Below are positions 40,301 to 56,139 of a stretch of DNA of 64,000 nt, in pieces. A program made the position numbers and the translations under genes. Numbering within the stretch: position 1 is the first letter of the stretch; each line of letters begins with the position of its first letter. This DNA is from Scylla paramamosain (Eukaryota; Arthropoda; Malacostraca; Decapoda; Portunidae). The stretch covers positions 626,001 through 690,000 of the forward strand of contig NW_026973697.1 of assembly GCF_035594125.1 (NCBI RefSeq), written 5' to 3'. Under the pieces are notes generated by a model, which saw only the letters and a program-made list of their open reading frames with translations, did not search any database and was not told the DNA's origin.

Positions 40301-40754
40301 AGGTTGTGGTGGTGGTGGTGGTGGCGGCAGCAACAATGATGGCCAAGGACAGAAAAAAAGGATAGCAAGTTTGATAGTGCTCGGTAACTAATGACAAGGA
40401 GCCCTACAGGAGGACAAGAGGAAGGGAGAGAAGATAAAAGAAAGAGAATCGAAGAGAAAGAATAGGAAAGACTGGGAAGGGGTTAGCACCGTACCATAAC
40501 AAAACTTAACACAGACGCCTTTGTTCGATATTGTTCAATCGTTCACAATGTTGGACTGAAAAAAAATAAATAATAAAAAGTAAACGCACCGAGGAAAATA
40601 CACATAAGAAAATAAAGATGAGCACATTATCAGAGGACTTGTGTTATATTTATACCGATATACTACAAAAAAAAAAAAAAAAATCAAAGGATAAAAATGT
40701 ACATTAATATGCTTTATGGCTAAACACAACCAGCTCCCTTGTTTAAGTGTATCG

Positions 40755-40756
<2 letters not shown>
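37326..40756. other. gene-free stretch
   Basis: No gene recognised. 38,461-38,628 is a possible small MITE (CGTATTCT ... AGAATACG). 38,900-39,020 and 39,490-39,870 are purine-rich on the plus strand. (TTTA)n lies around 40,155-40,215 and (GGT)n at 40,306-40,325. Confidence 0.45.

Positions 40757-40823
<67 letters not shown>
40757..40823. repeat. (GA)n microsatellite
   Basis: About 33 units. Confidence 0.97.
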
Positions 40824-40825
<2 letters not shown>

Positions 40826-41099
40826 ACGTATTAACAACGAGCACAAGTGTCTTTGAGCAGGAAAGTGATAATTTCCATGGAGATTCCCGCATGAGATGAG
40901 ATGAGAGGGAAGAGCGGCAGCAGACCATGAAGCAGCGAATATTGACAAGTGGCATTAATAAACACACACGTCTTGCTCTTCTTTCCCCTTCGCTTGATCA
41001 CGTTTGGCTCAACACTCGGGTCTTGCTTGGCTGTCTTCCTTTTGTTCCGTAGGTGTCTCTAATGATGAGGGAATTACACGCTACACCAAACAATGGTGG

Positions 41100-41296
41100 A
41101 AGTAGTAGTAGTAGCAGTAGTAGTAGTAGTAGTAGTAGTAGCAGCAGTAGCAATGATAATAATAGTAGTAATAATCTGTGTATATCTATTAATGTCTTTC
41201 TATATACCAGGCTGGCATCACACACTCTTAGACCCTGTTGTAAACGAAGAGTCTCGTAAACATAATAATAATGACAATAATAATAATAATAATAAT

Positions 41297-41349
<53 letters not shown>

Positions 41350-41365
41350 TAATAATAATATGAAG
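41100..41365. repeat. (TAG)n and (AAT)n arrays
   Basis: TAG-rich 41,100-41,175 and AAT-rich 41,262-41,365, both interrupted. Confidence 0.93.
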
Positions 41366-41579
41366 ATGATGAAAACAGTAGTAATGACGATAATGTTTAC
41401 TTTATTCTTACTAGTAATAGCTGGTAATTGCAAAGGGCTAAGGAAATTGTAAGTAGTAGTGAATAGATTGACAGTGAACGCGTAAAGATAACAGTGTGTG
41501 TGTGTGTGTGTGTATGTAAAGACGGATCCCTACTTAATGAAGCAGTTTCCGTATCTATATTTCTAACAAAAGTGCCAAA

Positions 41580-41618
41580 AGAAATGTTTCACGATACACC
41601 GTATCGTGAAACATTTCT
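41580..41618. repeat. perfect 18-bp hairpin with 3-nt loop
   Basis: Arms 41580-41597 and 41601-41618 (AGAAATGTTTCACGATAC and its complement) around ACC. No T run follows on either strand, so it is not a simple terminator. Confidence 0.9.
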
Positions 41619-43285
41619 GCCCGCAGCCGGACTACTTTCAAGAGGCTGTAGTTGAAATTACACGAGTTTTAAGTGTTTCTACGGTTCTAGTGACAGAATG
41701 GTAAGGTCTCTACAGCATCAACGGGAGAAGCAGTCTTGAAAACCCGGGTAATTATCTTTGTGGCCTTTGAAAATAGTCTGGTGAGAGAGCAAAGCTTTTC
41801 AAAATACAGGCACATAACCTTGCTTCATGCTTCATGAAAAACAAGTGCATTCATGATACCTGAGACTGCCTTGCTACATTTTCCCCATTAGCCTGTCTCT
41901 CACTGGTGAAAACACCCGCATTACATGTATTACGTTATTTCATTAGTCACAAGTCGCTATTTCAAGTCTATATAAGCCTCAATAAATACGAGGGCTGTTG
42001 TGTTGGCCTGCTTCCCGTTTGCCAATCAGAGCGTTCTTCTTTTCCGTTTTCTTTCTTACTCTTCGTAAAGCTCACGTATCCTTCATTTATCCTTACTTCT
42101 TGCCTCACAGTGTATTGGTAAGTGTCTTCTACTGCTAATATAACCGTGATTCTATTATTTTGTATCATACGAGTAGTAGTACGAGTGTGGCTCTGTTCTT
42201 AATGAGAATTACCTCAGCACAGCCTCCACCAATCATCACCAAGTATTCAAGTCACGTGATACTCTCTCCTCGCCGTCTCTTCAGCCATTCGCCCTGCGCC
42301 CGCTGACGTGACGGGTCTCCGGTTGTGTTACGGCCATGAAGCGGTGTTGCGTCTGTCCTCGGCGGGTTTGTTGTGGTGGACTACGGTGTGGAGGGAGAGG
42401 TGGATGTGAGTATGGCCTGGTGGTGGATGGTGAGGAGTGGATAGTGGAAGAGAGATGTGGAGAGTAGGATGGTGGACGGGGGAAGTGGAGGTGGCTATGG
42501 CGGACGTGACTGGGTTGAGGTGGTGGTTGTGGTGGTGTTTGGTGTGTGTGTGTGTGTGCGTGTGTGTGGTTGTTGAGGATGGAAGTGGTTTGGATGACTA
42601 GGATGATGGCGTGACTGGCTGGTGATGGTGGTGGTAGTTATAGGGGGGGTGGGGGTTGGAATGGTTGAAGGGGGGTGTTGGTAGTGATGGTGAACGTGAC
42701 TGGCTTGTGGTAAAGGTGGTTGTGGTTGTTGGGGATGGTGGTGGTTGTGTAACAGTGGTGGAGGTAGCGGACGTAACGGTGTTGTGGTTGTTGGGTGCGG
42801 TTGAGGGTTGGGGTGGTGGTGGTGGTGGTGGTAGTTGGGAGTGGTGGTGTGGTGGTGGTGGTAGTGATGTTACGGTTGTCAGGGTTTATAGAGATGGTCG
42901 TGTGTGTGTGTGTGTGTGTGTGTGTACTCCTGTAATCAGCAAACTGCAGTCACTCGTTCGCTTGTTTCACCTCCCTGCTTCAGGCCTTCCTTCTCTCCCC
43001 TCCCCTCCCTCCCCGCTCCCTCGCCTGCCTGCCACCCTCTCCCCTCTCTTCCTCGCCTGCTCTCCCCTGCTCCTCGTGTCCCAGGTGAGTGTTGCCATAT
43101 TTCAGTCAATATATAATGGTTTTTATTTGAGATTGAAGCTCCACACGTAATGAAAGGTAGCAATCTGTGGTTTTGAATGCTGTTATTGGACTATTTATGC
43201 AAACTTGCCATGGAAAACTAATTCTATTGGGAAGTGTGTATATTTAAAAAATTTCATCTATATAATGACCTGTGTGATGTGACGT

Positions 43286-43287
<2 letters not shown>
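41619..43287. other. gene-free stretch with GGT-rich region
   Basis: 41,640-41,810 resembles a dispersed repeat. 42,380-42,880 is a GTGG/GGT-rich G-biased region. (TG)n 42,900-42,925. The C/T-rich 42,955-43,085 mimics an exon but has no family match. Confidence 0.45.

Positions 43288-43363
<76 letters not shown>
43288..43363. repeat. (GA)n microsatellite
   Basis: About 38 units. Confidence 0.97.
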
Positions 43364-43366
<3 letters not shown>

Positions 43367-43489
43367 ACAGCAAATGAGGCTATATTTTAACTTTCTTGAC
43401 TCTGTGATGATGAAAGTTACATGATTAAGGTTGCAGTTAAGTAAGTTGAGAAGCTGAGCAGATAAATACGAGTACACCAACTGTCTGTC

Positions 43490-43785
43490 TGTCTCCGTCT
43501 TTCAGTCAGTCAGTCCGTTGATGGAGGGCTGGTGGAGAGCAATCTGTGTCTATCCGTCTTTCAATCACTCAGTCAATCAGTCAGTCCGTTGATGGAGGAC
43601 TGGTGGAGAGACCAATCTGTGTCTATCCGTCTTTCAATCACTCAGTCAGTCAGTCAGTCTGTTGATGGAGGACTGGTGGAGAGGCCAATCCGTGTCTGTC
43701 TGTTCGTCTTTCAATCAATCAATCAGTCAGTCGGTCAGTCAGTCTGTTGATGGAGGACTGGTGGAGAGACCAGTCTGTGTCGCTC
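43490..43785 (+). repeat. minisatellite, four ~71-85 bp units
   Basis: GTTGATGGAGG recurs at 43517, 43588, 43661 and 43746, each followed by CTGGTGGAGAG and then CTGTGTCT...GTCTTTCA and CAGTCAGT words. The CAGT segment varies in length and explains the unit size drift. Confidence 0.9.
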
Positions 43786-43867
43786 TGTCTACGTGATGCT
43801 TCCCTCCGCTGTCTCATTACGTAGATAAAATACATGAAAGGGAAATATTGGTTTTATGGACTGGTGA

Positions 43868-44014
43868 GGTGGTGGTGGCGGCGGCGGCGGCGGCGGCATC
43901 AGTAGTATTCAGGTGTCATATCTGTAACGTAATAGGGAATAAAGGCAATACGTATGCGATGGCAGCTTGAAGGTAACAACTGGTGATGAAAGGTGGTGGT
44001 GGTGGTGGTGGCTG

Positions 44015-44083
<69 letters not shown>
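43868..44083. repeat. (GGC)n, (GGT)n and (CT)n arrays
   Basis: GGT/GGC 43,868-43,896, (GGT)n 43,993-44,010, (CT)n 44,018-44,083. Confidence 0.95.
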
Positions 44084-44085
<2 letters not shown>

Positions 44086-44933
44086 AATTAGCCAGCTATC
44101 CTCTCAGCCTCATCCCTCACTGCTTCCCTCCCTCCCTGAACCATTCAGCCTGACTCACTCCCATTGCTTCCTCAAGTCTCTCTCTCATCCCTCATTCATC
44201 CTTGTATCCTTATCCTTCCATCATCCACTCTTCCGCTCCTTCCTCACTCCTGTCCCTCTGATATTCACTCACCCGCAGCCTGTTCCCCTACTCGGCTGTT
44301 TGTCACGCCAGCAGCAGGAACATTTGTGATTCAAAGGTAGCGTGATATGAGTAGGCTTCAAAGAAAGTTTGAATCAAGTCCATATATACAATTTATTTAC
44401 ACCAACAAGAGTTCTCTTTACGGGGTAGTGTAGTAACGTGGTGGTGATTGGTCTCTGATTACTGGAGAGACTAACAATACGTCACTGTTTCGTATCAGTG
44501 AAACAGCGACATTACTTCACTTAGTTTTATAATTAGTTCAGTCTATGCACACACTAACGCTGCGACCCTCCGTCGGCCGGCAGGGCTCGCAGGACGCGGC
44601 CACTTTCAGCGATCGTCACTCCCTCTCTCTGCCTCTGGAGGTGCTGCCGGCTAACATACAGCGGACGCTTAGTAGACATAACATCAACATTTGCATCAGA
44701 ACCACGTGGTCATGTTGGCGCCTGCTGTTGTGTTAGTTGGCGATATTTGTTCAGACGAACAACAGGGAAGTGTCCTGTGCTAAATAAACAAAGGACAACT
44801 TCCGTGATGTTTAACAGAGTCTGTTCCTACCTGCCCTTACCTACCTATGGGTACAAGCCCTCTCTCATCTACTTTCACCGCCATTCCTCCCTCATCCCTT
44901 CCCATACGGTTCTCTTCCCCTCCCTTCCCCCCC

Positions 44934-44936
<3 letters not shown>
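44084..44936. other. gene-free stretch
   Basis: A C/T-rich start and a GC-richer patch at 44,560-44,650 preceded by CAG. No domain or family is recognised. Confidence 0.35.
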
Positions 44937-44999
<63 letters not shown>

Positions 45000-45001
45000 G
45001 A
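44937..45001. repeat. (CT)n microsatellite ending in GCAG
   Basis: About 30 CT units followed directly by GCAG, which resembles a strong polypyrimidine tract plus acceptor. The following sequence is not recognised as an exon. Confidence 0.9.
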
Positions 45002-46691
<1,690 letters not shown>

Positions 46692-48642
46692 TTTCGCTCT
46701 CTGGTATTGTCTTCTTCCTTCCGATCTTGCTCCCTCCTCCTCCTCCTTCTCCTCCTCTGCCAGTTGGTAATCAAAGAAAACAATAAATCTCGTTATTGTT
46801 TACGTAAATGAAAAAAAAATGCACGGTTAGGTTATCTTGTTATCTTTCACCTCGTTCTTTGCAATGTAGGAGTGAACTCAAATAACCTGTACGTTCTCGC
46901 CACAACTTTAATTAACTGTCTCGAGGTCAGAACAGGAGGAAACAGGTGCGGCTGCTCACGTCTGGTCGTCATCAAGGTCAGCAAACTTGTGTAAACTTTG
47001 TGTTCCCTAGAATTGTGTTTAAAAGTTAGTGGAATTGGATTAAAAAAAATGATGAAAAGGTAAAAAAAAAAAAAAAAAAAAATTCATCCTTGCACACATT
47101 TTGCTAGGTACGTTTTAGGTATAGATATGTCTTAATTTTCTCTGGCGAAGTTTATTCCTTTCCTTTATATAATATTATGGGGGATGTCTTTTCTCTTTTT
47201 ATCTCCAGTAGGGGAAAGGAAGGTACGATGGTCATTCGCTGTATTGTGAGTGGCATCTTATTTATTTATTTATTTTTTTTTTCATGTTTTCTCTTGGAGG
47301 AGAGAGGGAGATGAGAGAAGCACAGGCAGGGAAAGCATTCGTGTACTCTAATATCAGTTTGGTTGTATGATGCGTCGCTGTTTCTTTTTTCACTACAGAT
47401 TCTATTAAAATACTTCATGGATTTTTTTCCTTTTTTTTCACCAAGCGTCACTTTTTCCCCAAGTTGTTATGCCGCTAACACGCTATGAAAATGAAGCCCC
47501 GTGTTTGCCGCCTCACTGTCCGGCATGGCGGCGTCCCGAGCCGGTGCTGCTGAATGAGTGGGTCGTGGGAGGAAAGAAAAGCAACACACGCCGTTACGAG
47601 GTTAAGTAGTTAGAAAGTTAAGACGACGCGCGACAAAATAAGAAAAAAAAAAAAAGCCTTGCAAAGATGAAGAGAATGCAGACATGATGAGGAAAGCAGC
47701 CTGAACGAGACAAACTGAGTCTTTTTATTATCTTTTCTCTCTTTCTTTTGGTTCAACTTTTTTGTTTCAGAATGAAGAGTGAAGTTTCCTCTTATTCTGC
47801 ATCTAATTTGACATGCATGTGGAGGCGCTGGTTATCGGAGTGAGTGATATGCTAAAAGTCGCCACTCAACATCAAGTACGAGCCAGTGGACAGGTATGCA
47901 TGATTCAGACGTAAGGAAAGGCCAAGGTTCTTATGTGTACTAGTGCTGTCCTTCTAAATATAAGTGAATATCCCTGTTCTGCATGTGATGAAGAGCCCCT
48001 ACAAGAACAAAGCAGCTGAATATTCAAGAAAACGGTGTCTGAGACGTGTATGGATACTAAATGGAAAATGGCTTAATAAAAATGTTGAAAGCACAAAAAA
48101 ATCAACAGCAGTAGTAGCAGAAGAAGAACAAGAACAAGAAAAGAATAACAAGATTAAGAAAGTAACAAGAACAGGAACGAGGGGAAGAATGAACTGAATA
48201 GAAGCAACGTTTTCAAACAGCACATCATAAATAAAGCAGCAATATCGTAAAATGTCGCTGCAGCGTAAGCAGTATAAGCACACATCACATTACCAAGGCC
48301 AGACGAGGACAGGCAATTTTCGTTCCCCCACACAAAACAGAAAGGAAAGATGAGCAATGACCTCCTTTTACATTTGCCTATTTGAGTTTGTCGTACTGCT
48401 GTCATTAAGCGCCGCGTGCTCGGAACCCTCCCCTTTATGTGCCAGTGGTGTAGCGTAAACCACTCCCTCGAAAATCGAACGACCCCACCACTTTTGGATT
48501 GTAGTATTGGACGAAGGCAAAGTTTACATGTTAAACATCGTTGTACCTTCAGTGTCCCAATTACAATCACAAACAGACTGACGCAGGCCACACACACAGA
48601 GACATTCTGCCGCGGACAAACATGATCAGGTGCATTGGATGG
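46692..48642. other. gene-free stretch
   Basis: A-runs at 47,066-47,082 and 47,641-47,655. No recognised gene or transposon. A CAAGAACAAGAA-type tract lies at 48,118-48,150. Confidence 0.4.
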
Positions 48643-48643
48643 T

Positions 48644-48676
<33 letters not shown>
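48643..48676. repeat. (CA)n microsatellite
   Basis: About 17 units. Confidence 0.95.
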
Positions 48677-48679
<3 letters not shown>

Positions 48680-49159
48680 AATACTACAAACGAAACTGTT
48701 CCTCTACCCTGCGCTGTGACCGTGAAGGCTGCGACGAACTGGTGAACTGGGAGAATGGAAGGGAAAGAATGCCACGCATTAAATAAAAAAAAAAAAAAAA
48801 TTTAAATACGATTTAGAATAGAAAATCCTTATACCCTCTTTTTCCCATAACAGAAAAGACCGATTTTCCTTCCCTTGATATCGTGAAAACATGTCAAATT
48901 TACACTCTGAGAGACTATACGTAAACTGATACTCGTGTTTGTACGAGAGCTGGCAAGGAGCGAGGCGCGGGTAAGGGGCTGGAGCTTTGGCATGGGGAGT
49001 GAAGCAGGTGCAAGGAGAAAGTCTGGCGAGATCAAAGGGATGAAAGGTAAACGTGAAAATCAATTGAGTGCTTAAGAGGTGTGAAGAGAGAGCAGGAGGA
49101 GGTGATGGAGGTGGAGGTGGAAAGAGGAAGGTAAGGATTGAAGATATAAATATTCCCCC

Positions 49160-49850
<691 letters not shown>

Positions 49851-49859
49851 AGAGGGATG

Positions 49860-50670
49860 AGAAATGTCTGCAGGCAAGATTTAGAGGATTTCTGAGGACC
49901 TAGACTTGCGCAGCTGAATAAAATGACAAATTATGTATATGTGCGTGCTTAGCCATTAATTTATGCCTGAGCAGTTACCTTCAAGGGACGCTGTCTTCCG
50001 AGCGCTGGTGGCCATGCGGGAGTTTAGCGTCATGATCAATCACAGCCAGACTAGAGACGCGGGAGGTGGAATTGTTACCGGTGAGAAAAGTGTAAGAGGC
50101 AGACCAGTAATTGTGAACGACTCTAGGTAGGAAAAAGGGAGTCCGTTGTGTAACTTAATCATTCACTCACTTATGTTAAGACTGTGAAATGTATGAAATG
50201 TAAATGCAAGTTCGATAATTTACTACAGTTGAGAAAATTTATTATGAAGGATCCCTGCGAAAAAAAAAATAATAAAATAAATAAAAAGTCAGTAACCTAA
50301 CCATTCACTCACATGAATAAAGACTTAGAGAGGCATGAAATATAAATATGCACAAGTTCAACAGTTTACCACATCAGAAAGAAACCTTTGAAAACTGTAC
50401 CATTCACTCAAATAAATTAAAACTTATAGAGGAGAGGTATAAAATATAAATGCAAGCTCAATAATAATAATAAAAAGAGATGTTTTACTTGAAGGCTTCT
50501 TAAGATAAATTGGAGGAAGAGCGGAGGAGAAGCAGGAGTGTGGCTTGGAGTGGAGAAGGAGACACACTGGAGGAGGGAAGAAGGGAGGGAGGAAGGAGGC
50601 GTGGAGGAGAAAGGTGGAAATTAAAGGCATTTTGAGGGTGGGAAACGATATGACAACACTGGTCGTAAGA
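49860..50670. other. gene-free stretch with three similar segments
   Basis: CATTCACTCA..., ATGAAATATAAAT and GTTCAA/GCTCAATA words recur at about 50,160-50,230, 50,300-50,375 and 50,400-50,465, a diverged short tandem repeat. Nothing else is recognised. Confidence 0.5.
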
Positions 50671-50679
50671 AAATGAAAA

Positions 50680-50872
50680 CCGAAGGAGGAGGAGGAGGAG
50701 GAGGAGGAGGAGAGAACAAAAATATGAGAGGAAGAAGAAACGTTGACGGTGTTAGAGAAGAAGAAGAAAAAGAAAAAGAAGAAGAAGAGGAGGAGGAGAA
50801 AAAGGAGGAGAAGAAGGAGGAAGAAGAAGAGGAGGAGGAGGAGGAGGAGGAGGAAGGAACGAACATAAAAAA

Positions 50873-50963
<91 letters not shown>

Positions 50964-51070
50964 ACAGCAGCAGCAGGAGTTGAAGGAAACAAAGAAAAGA
51001 CGGAGAAGAGGAGGAGGAGGAGGAGGACGACAACGACGAAGAGAAAGAAGCAGACGAAGAAGATAAAAAT
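50680..51070. repeat. 390-bp polypurine tract with (GA)n core
   Basis: GGA/GAA triplets 50,680-50,876, pure (GA)n 50,877-50,956, then GAG/GAA-rich to about 51,070. Very few pyrimidines on the plus strand. Confidence 0.93.
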
Positions 51071-51119
51071 AGAAGCAGAAGAGGCAAGGCAACAGCGGGA
51101 GGTGAAAGAGACATCCATG

Positions 51120-52156
51120 TTACTGTTTAATCCGATTTTATGAACCTACCGTAAAATAAATACACTCTTGACGTTTCCTCCTTTGCTTCCCGGGGGCAAT
51201 TTGGAGGCTGTCGCAGGGAAGGCTGTTGTGGTGTGTTGGCGGGCCGGGACAGCTGGGTGGCGGTGAAGTGTCCGGCGCACGTGGGGATGCTACTCTATTG
51301 CTTGTTGGTGCCAGATCAGTTTTGTACTCCTGTTTGAAGAGGATCATCCCATTTGACGTGGAATTGCTGGAAAGAGAACAAAGAGGAGGAGGAGAAGGAG
51401 GAGGGAGACTAAGAAAAAAGAAAAGGAAGAATGCAAGATACTAGCGAAACAAAATTTTGATATATTAGGGGCAGACAAATTCACATGTTGTTTATAGAAG
51501 AACACGTGGAGGAGTAAGAGAAAGAGAGGCTAGAAAGGGGAAGAGAAAGAACACAATATACTAGAGAACTAGAAAAGAAATTAATGTAAATAATAATAAT
51601 ATATATATAAAAAAAAAGATCAAGAAATTTCCCAACGTTGTCAATAGCAGTAATCGAAGAGAACAGTACCAACAGTTACAAAATGACCATGAGAACACTA
51701 GAAAAAAAAAAAGGTTCGAAAAAAAGGAAAGAACAGAACGTGCGCGTATGAAAACAAACGAAGAACAAGTGGCTGGCATGACGCAAGTGGCTAGTCACGG
51801 AATAACGAAACAATAACGTCACACCTAGCAATCTCGTGGAGCTCGTTACGGCAACACACAGATCAAAACGCAGGTAGGAATAATGAACTTACGTCAACCG
51901 GAACAGGAGACAGAAAAAAGGAGGTTGTAAAAATATGAACATAACTCTTTCTATAAAATTATGAAATATGAACATCCTAAAGCAACGCCAGCGAAGTGAA
52001 AAGCCTCGTTTCCCCCAAAAGTGACGCAAAATAGTTTCCGCCGTCATTAGTACACCTGCACCTTGCCGCACGTGTCGCCCGCAAGGAAGGTGAAAGGTGA
52101 CACGCTCAGGGTGACACGCGCGGGAGTTTTTACGTAAGTAGATACCATTCACCATC

Positions 52157-52160
<4 letters not shown>
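51120..52160. other. gene-free stretch, purine-biased
   Basis: AGA/GAA-rich 51,360-51,780. No gene recognised. Confidence 0.4.

Positions 52161-52197
<37 letters not shown>
52161..52197. repeat. (GA)n microsatellite
   Basis: About 18 units. Confidence 0.95.
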
Positions 52198-52199
<2 letters not shown>

Positions 52200-55100
52200 C
52201 GAACAGGGACAGAAAGATTAACAGACAGATAAACAGTAGAGACAAGATAACTATGTGAGATATCTTGAAATCTATGGAATACTACGTCTTCCTATATATA
52301 TAACATTAGCTTGATTACTGAGAAGACAGTGACTAAATATAAATCTAAAAGTAGTAGCATGAGTGACAGAATCTATATGCGTCGTGAACTCTGTCATTAC
52401 TCCATTGCTCTTTTTTTTTTTTTTTATATGCTACAATTGTATAACTTTCCACATGACATACACTATTCATCTGATACACTATTCATCTGACATTTTACAG
52501 CAACCACGGAACGGAATATTACGGTATACTTTCCCAGTCCTCGTTCTCGGCACTGACACCTTGATAACACAGTGAAGTATATTATTAGCTAAAGCCAAAC
52601 TCCTTGAAAACCTCTCAGTGCAGACAAAGAAACCGCCAAGCTGACCATCCGTGTCCAGTGTGAGGGCAGTGATACAAATCAGAGCACAGAGGTGATTTTA
52701 TTTACGTGTTGGTGTGAGAGTCAATTGTGGTGCAGGGATTGGTGGTGTTGTCTGCGTCATATTACAATTATCAGGAACAATACTACCGGAAGTTGAGGTG
52801 TTTCATCATTGGCGAAGCGTGAAACGTGACTATGCCTTCCTAACGCTTCATTTGGTGTGATAACGATGATTAGCACGAAATGTTCAGGATGTAATATATA
52901 AGCTTCCATACAAATTCTAGCTAGTCACTTTCGAATACACACACAAACACACACACACACGTTTTTTTTATTTAGTAGAGGAGAGTTTATCATTAACTAA
53001 TTCTTGTATCAGTGTGCGTATATATATTTTTATACTGAAGCATCCTAGTGGTGTTTTTTTCTCACATAATTACCTGCACCCTAGTAATTGACGTGTGACA
53101 TATAGCCTGGCTTTTATATGGACCAGTCTTTTTTTTATCTATTTTTCTGTTCCTCTTAGTATTTACGGATGGATGTCTGCCAGCATCAAGCCGTCATCTG
53201 ATAATTAAATCATTCTCCCCGAAACTTCTTCACGCTGCTTCCCAAACTTGGACGGAGCGATATTAAAAGTTTCATCGCATTATCCTGCTTAGGTTGATTC
53301 CGTTATTAAGCGATACCGCAGCTTGTCCTCTTCAAGTCCAGTCCTGCTCGTAATTTCTCGCGTGATATATTTTGCCGCGACAACGAGTGTCCTACAGCGT
53401 GCCTTCAGGATAGCGGAGAAGTTTGCGTCCTTGTGTATTTCAGCAGATCACATTCACATTTTTCTGTATTAACTTTCACGTCTTCTGTATTAACTTTCAC
53501 CGCTACAAGACACGTCATTCTTTAAGTAACCACTCCGGGATGTATCTTTTGTTCTGCAGCCACGTCTAAATACTTTACTGGCTAAATATTGGAAGGGCTA
53601 TTCTTTTATTTATTTTTGTTTCGTAGATGTTTGAAATTATTTTAGGCAGTGCTATTTGTGCACTGAATTGTTGTATACCGCAGTAAATGTTCAAATTATT
53701 AAGTGCTGAAATTAAGCTGGTGTTGTTATTGTGTACGTGTATTCAGTGTGAGTTTGGATAAAATATGTATGGTTAGAATTATTCATGTTGCTGGAATACA
53801 GAATTGAGTTTATAGCAGGAATGTGGAATTATAGATATGGGTAGAATTACATGAGTGGATGAAATATACACAAAGGTGGAATTCACTCAGTTTTTTTCTG
53901 ATATGCTAAGCAACGTAAAGTAATTTTGTTTTGTTTTTTCCACCGATTCATACAACCAAGATTACAATTATGGAAGTACTGACTGGCATAGTCTGTCACG
54001 ATAAAAAGAAAAAAAAAGAGTTCCCTGATAGATGGAAAGAAAAACAAAGACAAAGAAAATTAAAAGAAAAAAAAGAGAAAAAAAAGTATAATTAAGAAGA
54101 GGACGAGGAAAAAGACAAGAGGGAATAGAAATAGAAACTTAATAATACTGAACTATATGTAGTATTCAATTGACCTTTACTGATGTATAAAAGAGAAGGA
54201 GAAGAACAGGGAGTAAAAATAGGAGCTTAATAATAGTGTATATGTTGTAGTACTGAACTGATCTTTACTCTTACTCAGCCTGCACTGTCCCCCCCACCCA
54301 CCACCCCTTACCCCTTCAATGTGCATGGCCGACACTGACTGCAGCATAAGAAGTGTGTTAATCTCAGCTCACATGTCACCTTGTCCACTGGTGGCACTCG
54401 TGGAATGTTTAATGCTTTGCTTGGACATTTCGACAGAACTTCCCCAGGTTGCGTTTTCTTTGCTGCCCGGTGCGGGAATTAGATGTTTGTGGTGAGCAGG
54501 TGTTGATTTACAAGATTCGTTCTTCGTTGATACTGTCCTCCTTCTTCTGTTTCTCCTCCCTCTTTTTTTCCTTTTTGTCCTCCTCCTACTTTTCTTTTTC
54601 TATTTGTTTTCTTTCTTTTCTGCTTCTTTTCAATTTTGTTTTTGTTTTTGTTTTCTTTTCTTTTTCCTCCTTTGTATTTTCCTCTTATTTCTACTCCCTC
54701 TTTTCTTCCTTCTCCTCGTCCTTCACTTCTTTTTCTATTTTTCTTTTTTTCTTTTCTTGTCTTATTTTTCCTTCCTCTTTCTTCTTCTTTCTCATCTTCC
54801 TCCTCTGATTCCTGACAAGAAGCACATTGTATACCAGACGTCTCGAGATTCATGCATGACCCTGAGTTTTGTCAATAAATCGAAGAAGAAATATACTTCA
54901 GAATCTTATGAAATGTCTTACCGCTTCACCAAATCCACGAACAGAAACAACAATTTGCTCGATCCTGCGAAGCTCGATAAAAGAAACTGTAAGAATAAGA
55001 TTTTTTTTGGGGGGGGAGGGGACATGATGAAGTTGTGTATATATATTTTTTTATAAGAATATGGATGTGTTGAAAATATTGATAGTTGTCATTTATAGTA

Positions 55101-55586
55101 GTATACGAAGTAGATGAGTGAATGAAATAAGTACATATGTGTAGATAGAGAAGTCACTTGAATAGACAAATAGTTAAGTCACATGAACTAATCACACAAT
55201 CCTGAATAAAAAATAAAATTGTGTAAACGAGTAGATAACTCATAATAGATAAATAAATAGAATAGATATAGAAGTCAGATAAATAGAAGGATACCTAAAT
55301 AAGAACAAACACAAATTAACAAAACAAAACAAAACAAGAAACAGTAAAAACCCTTCAAATTCCAACAGACGAAGGGCGAACACATGCACCACAGCTACAC
55401 TCAGGCAATGACACCAATGACGCTTCACTAATCAAGATGCCAACACTCAAGAAGAACCAATGGCCGTGACATTACCGACTCCTGACTAATACACTGGCGG
55501 CCCGCAACACGTGACACCTGACGGCCCTGCAGTGAGCGGCGGGGTGGGGAGAGTGGAAAGGCCTGGCGTGTGAGAGAGGGTGGAAT

Positions 55587-55588
<2 letters not shown>
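52198..55588. other. gene-free stretch
   Basis: No coding, RNA or mobile element signature noticed. 54,520-54,810 is a pyrimidine-only-like tract. 52,471-52,492 has a 16-bp direct repeat (ATACACTATTCATCTG). Confidence 0.4.

Positions 55589-55680
<92 letters not shown>
55589..55680. repeat. (CT)n microsatellite
   Basis: About 45 units. Confidence 0.97.
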
Positions 55681-55683
<3 letters not shown>

Positions 55684-56139
55684 CTCGTACTTTTGTTGCC
55701 CCGCGCTCAACTTCGGTGCACCGCCACACAGACGCGGCTGAATTACAGAAGCGACGTAAAATCCAATTCGAAATGAGACTTGTCCGGTTGCTACCATGAT
55801 ACTGTCTGCTTCTGGGACTCACTATCTGTATGAGGTGCCCCGTCACACAAGTAAGCGGCTTTATTGGGGCAGGAGGACACGGAGGATAAAGAAGAAGAGG
55901 AGGAGGCCAGAGGGTACAAAGGAAAGAGAGAAAGAGAGGGAGAGGGCAACAGTAGCAATTATTATTATAGTTTATTATAGTTTATTGACAGAATTTTGCG
56001 ATTACAAGGAGCTTAAAGTAAAAATCATTTCACTAAAATCATTATATCATATAAAAAAGAGCTACAAATAAAAATTCTGTCCAGATAAAATTAACCAATT
56101 CACATTGCAAAAAACAAACTTTCTCCAAACTTAACTCCT

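Noticed and set aside
42955..43085. Possible exon between CTTCAG and CCCAGGTGAGT
   Set aside because: The splice-like signals arise in a long C/T-rich stretch, and the Pro/Leu/Ser translation matches nothing and is not the expected SLC35F continuation.
44545..44736. Possible exon after GGCCGGCAG (GSQDAATFSDRHSLSLPLE reading)
   Set aside because: No donor of good quality and no family similarity recognised. Kept only as gene-free sequence.
50424..51143. Glu/Arg-rich 156-codon and Ser/Leu-rich 222-codon readings
   Set aside because: They come from the polypurine tract and its complement. No recognisable domain.
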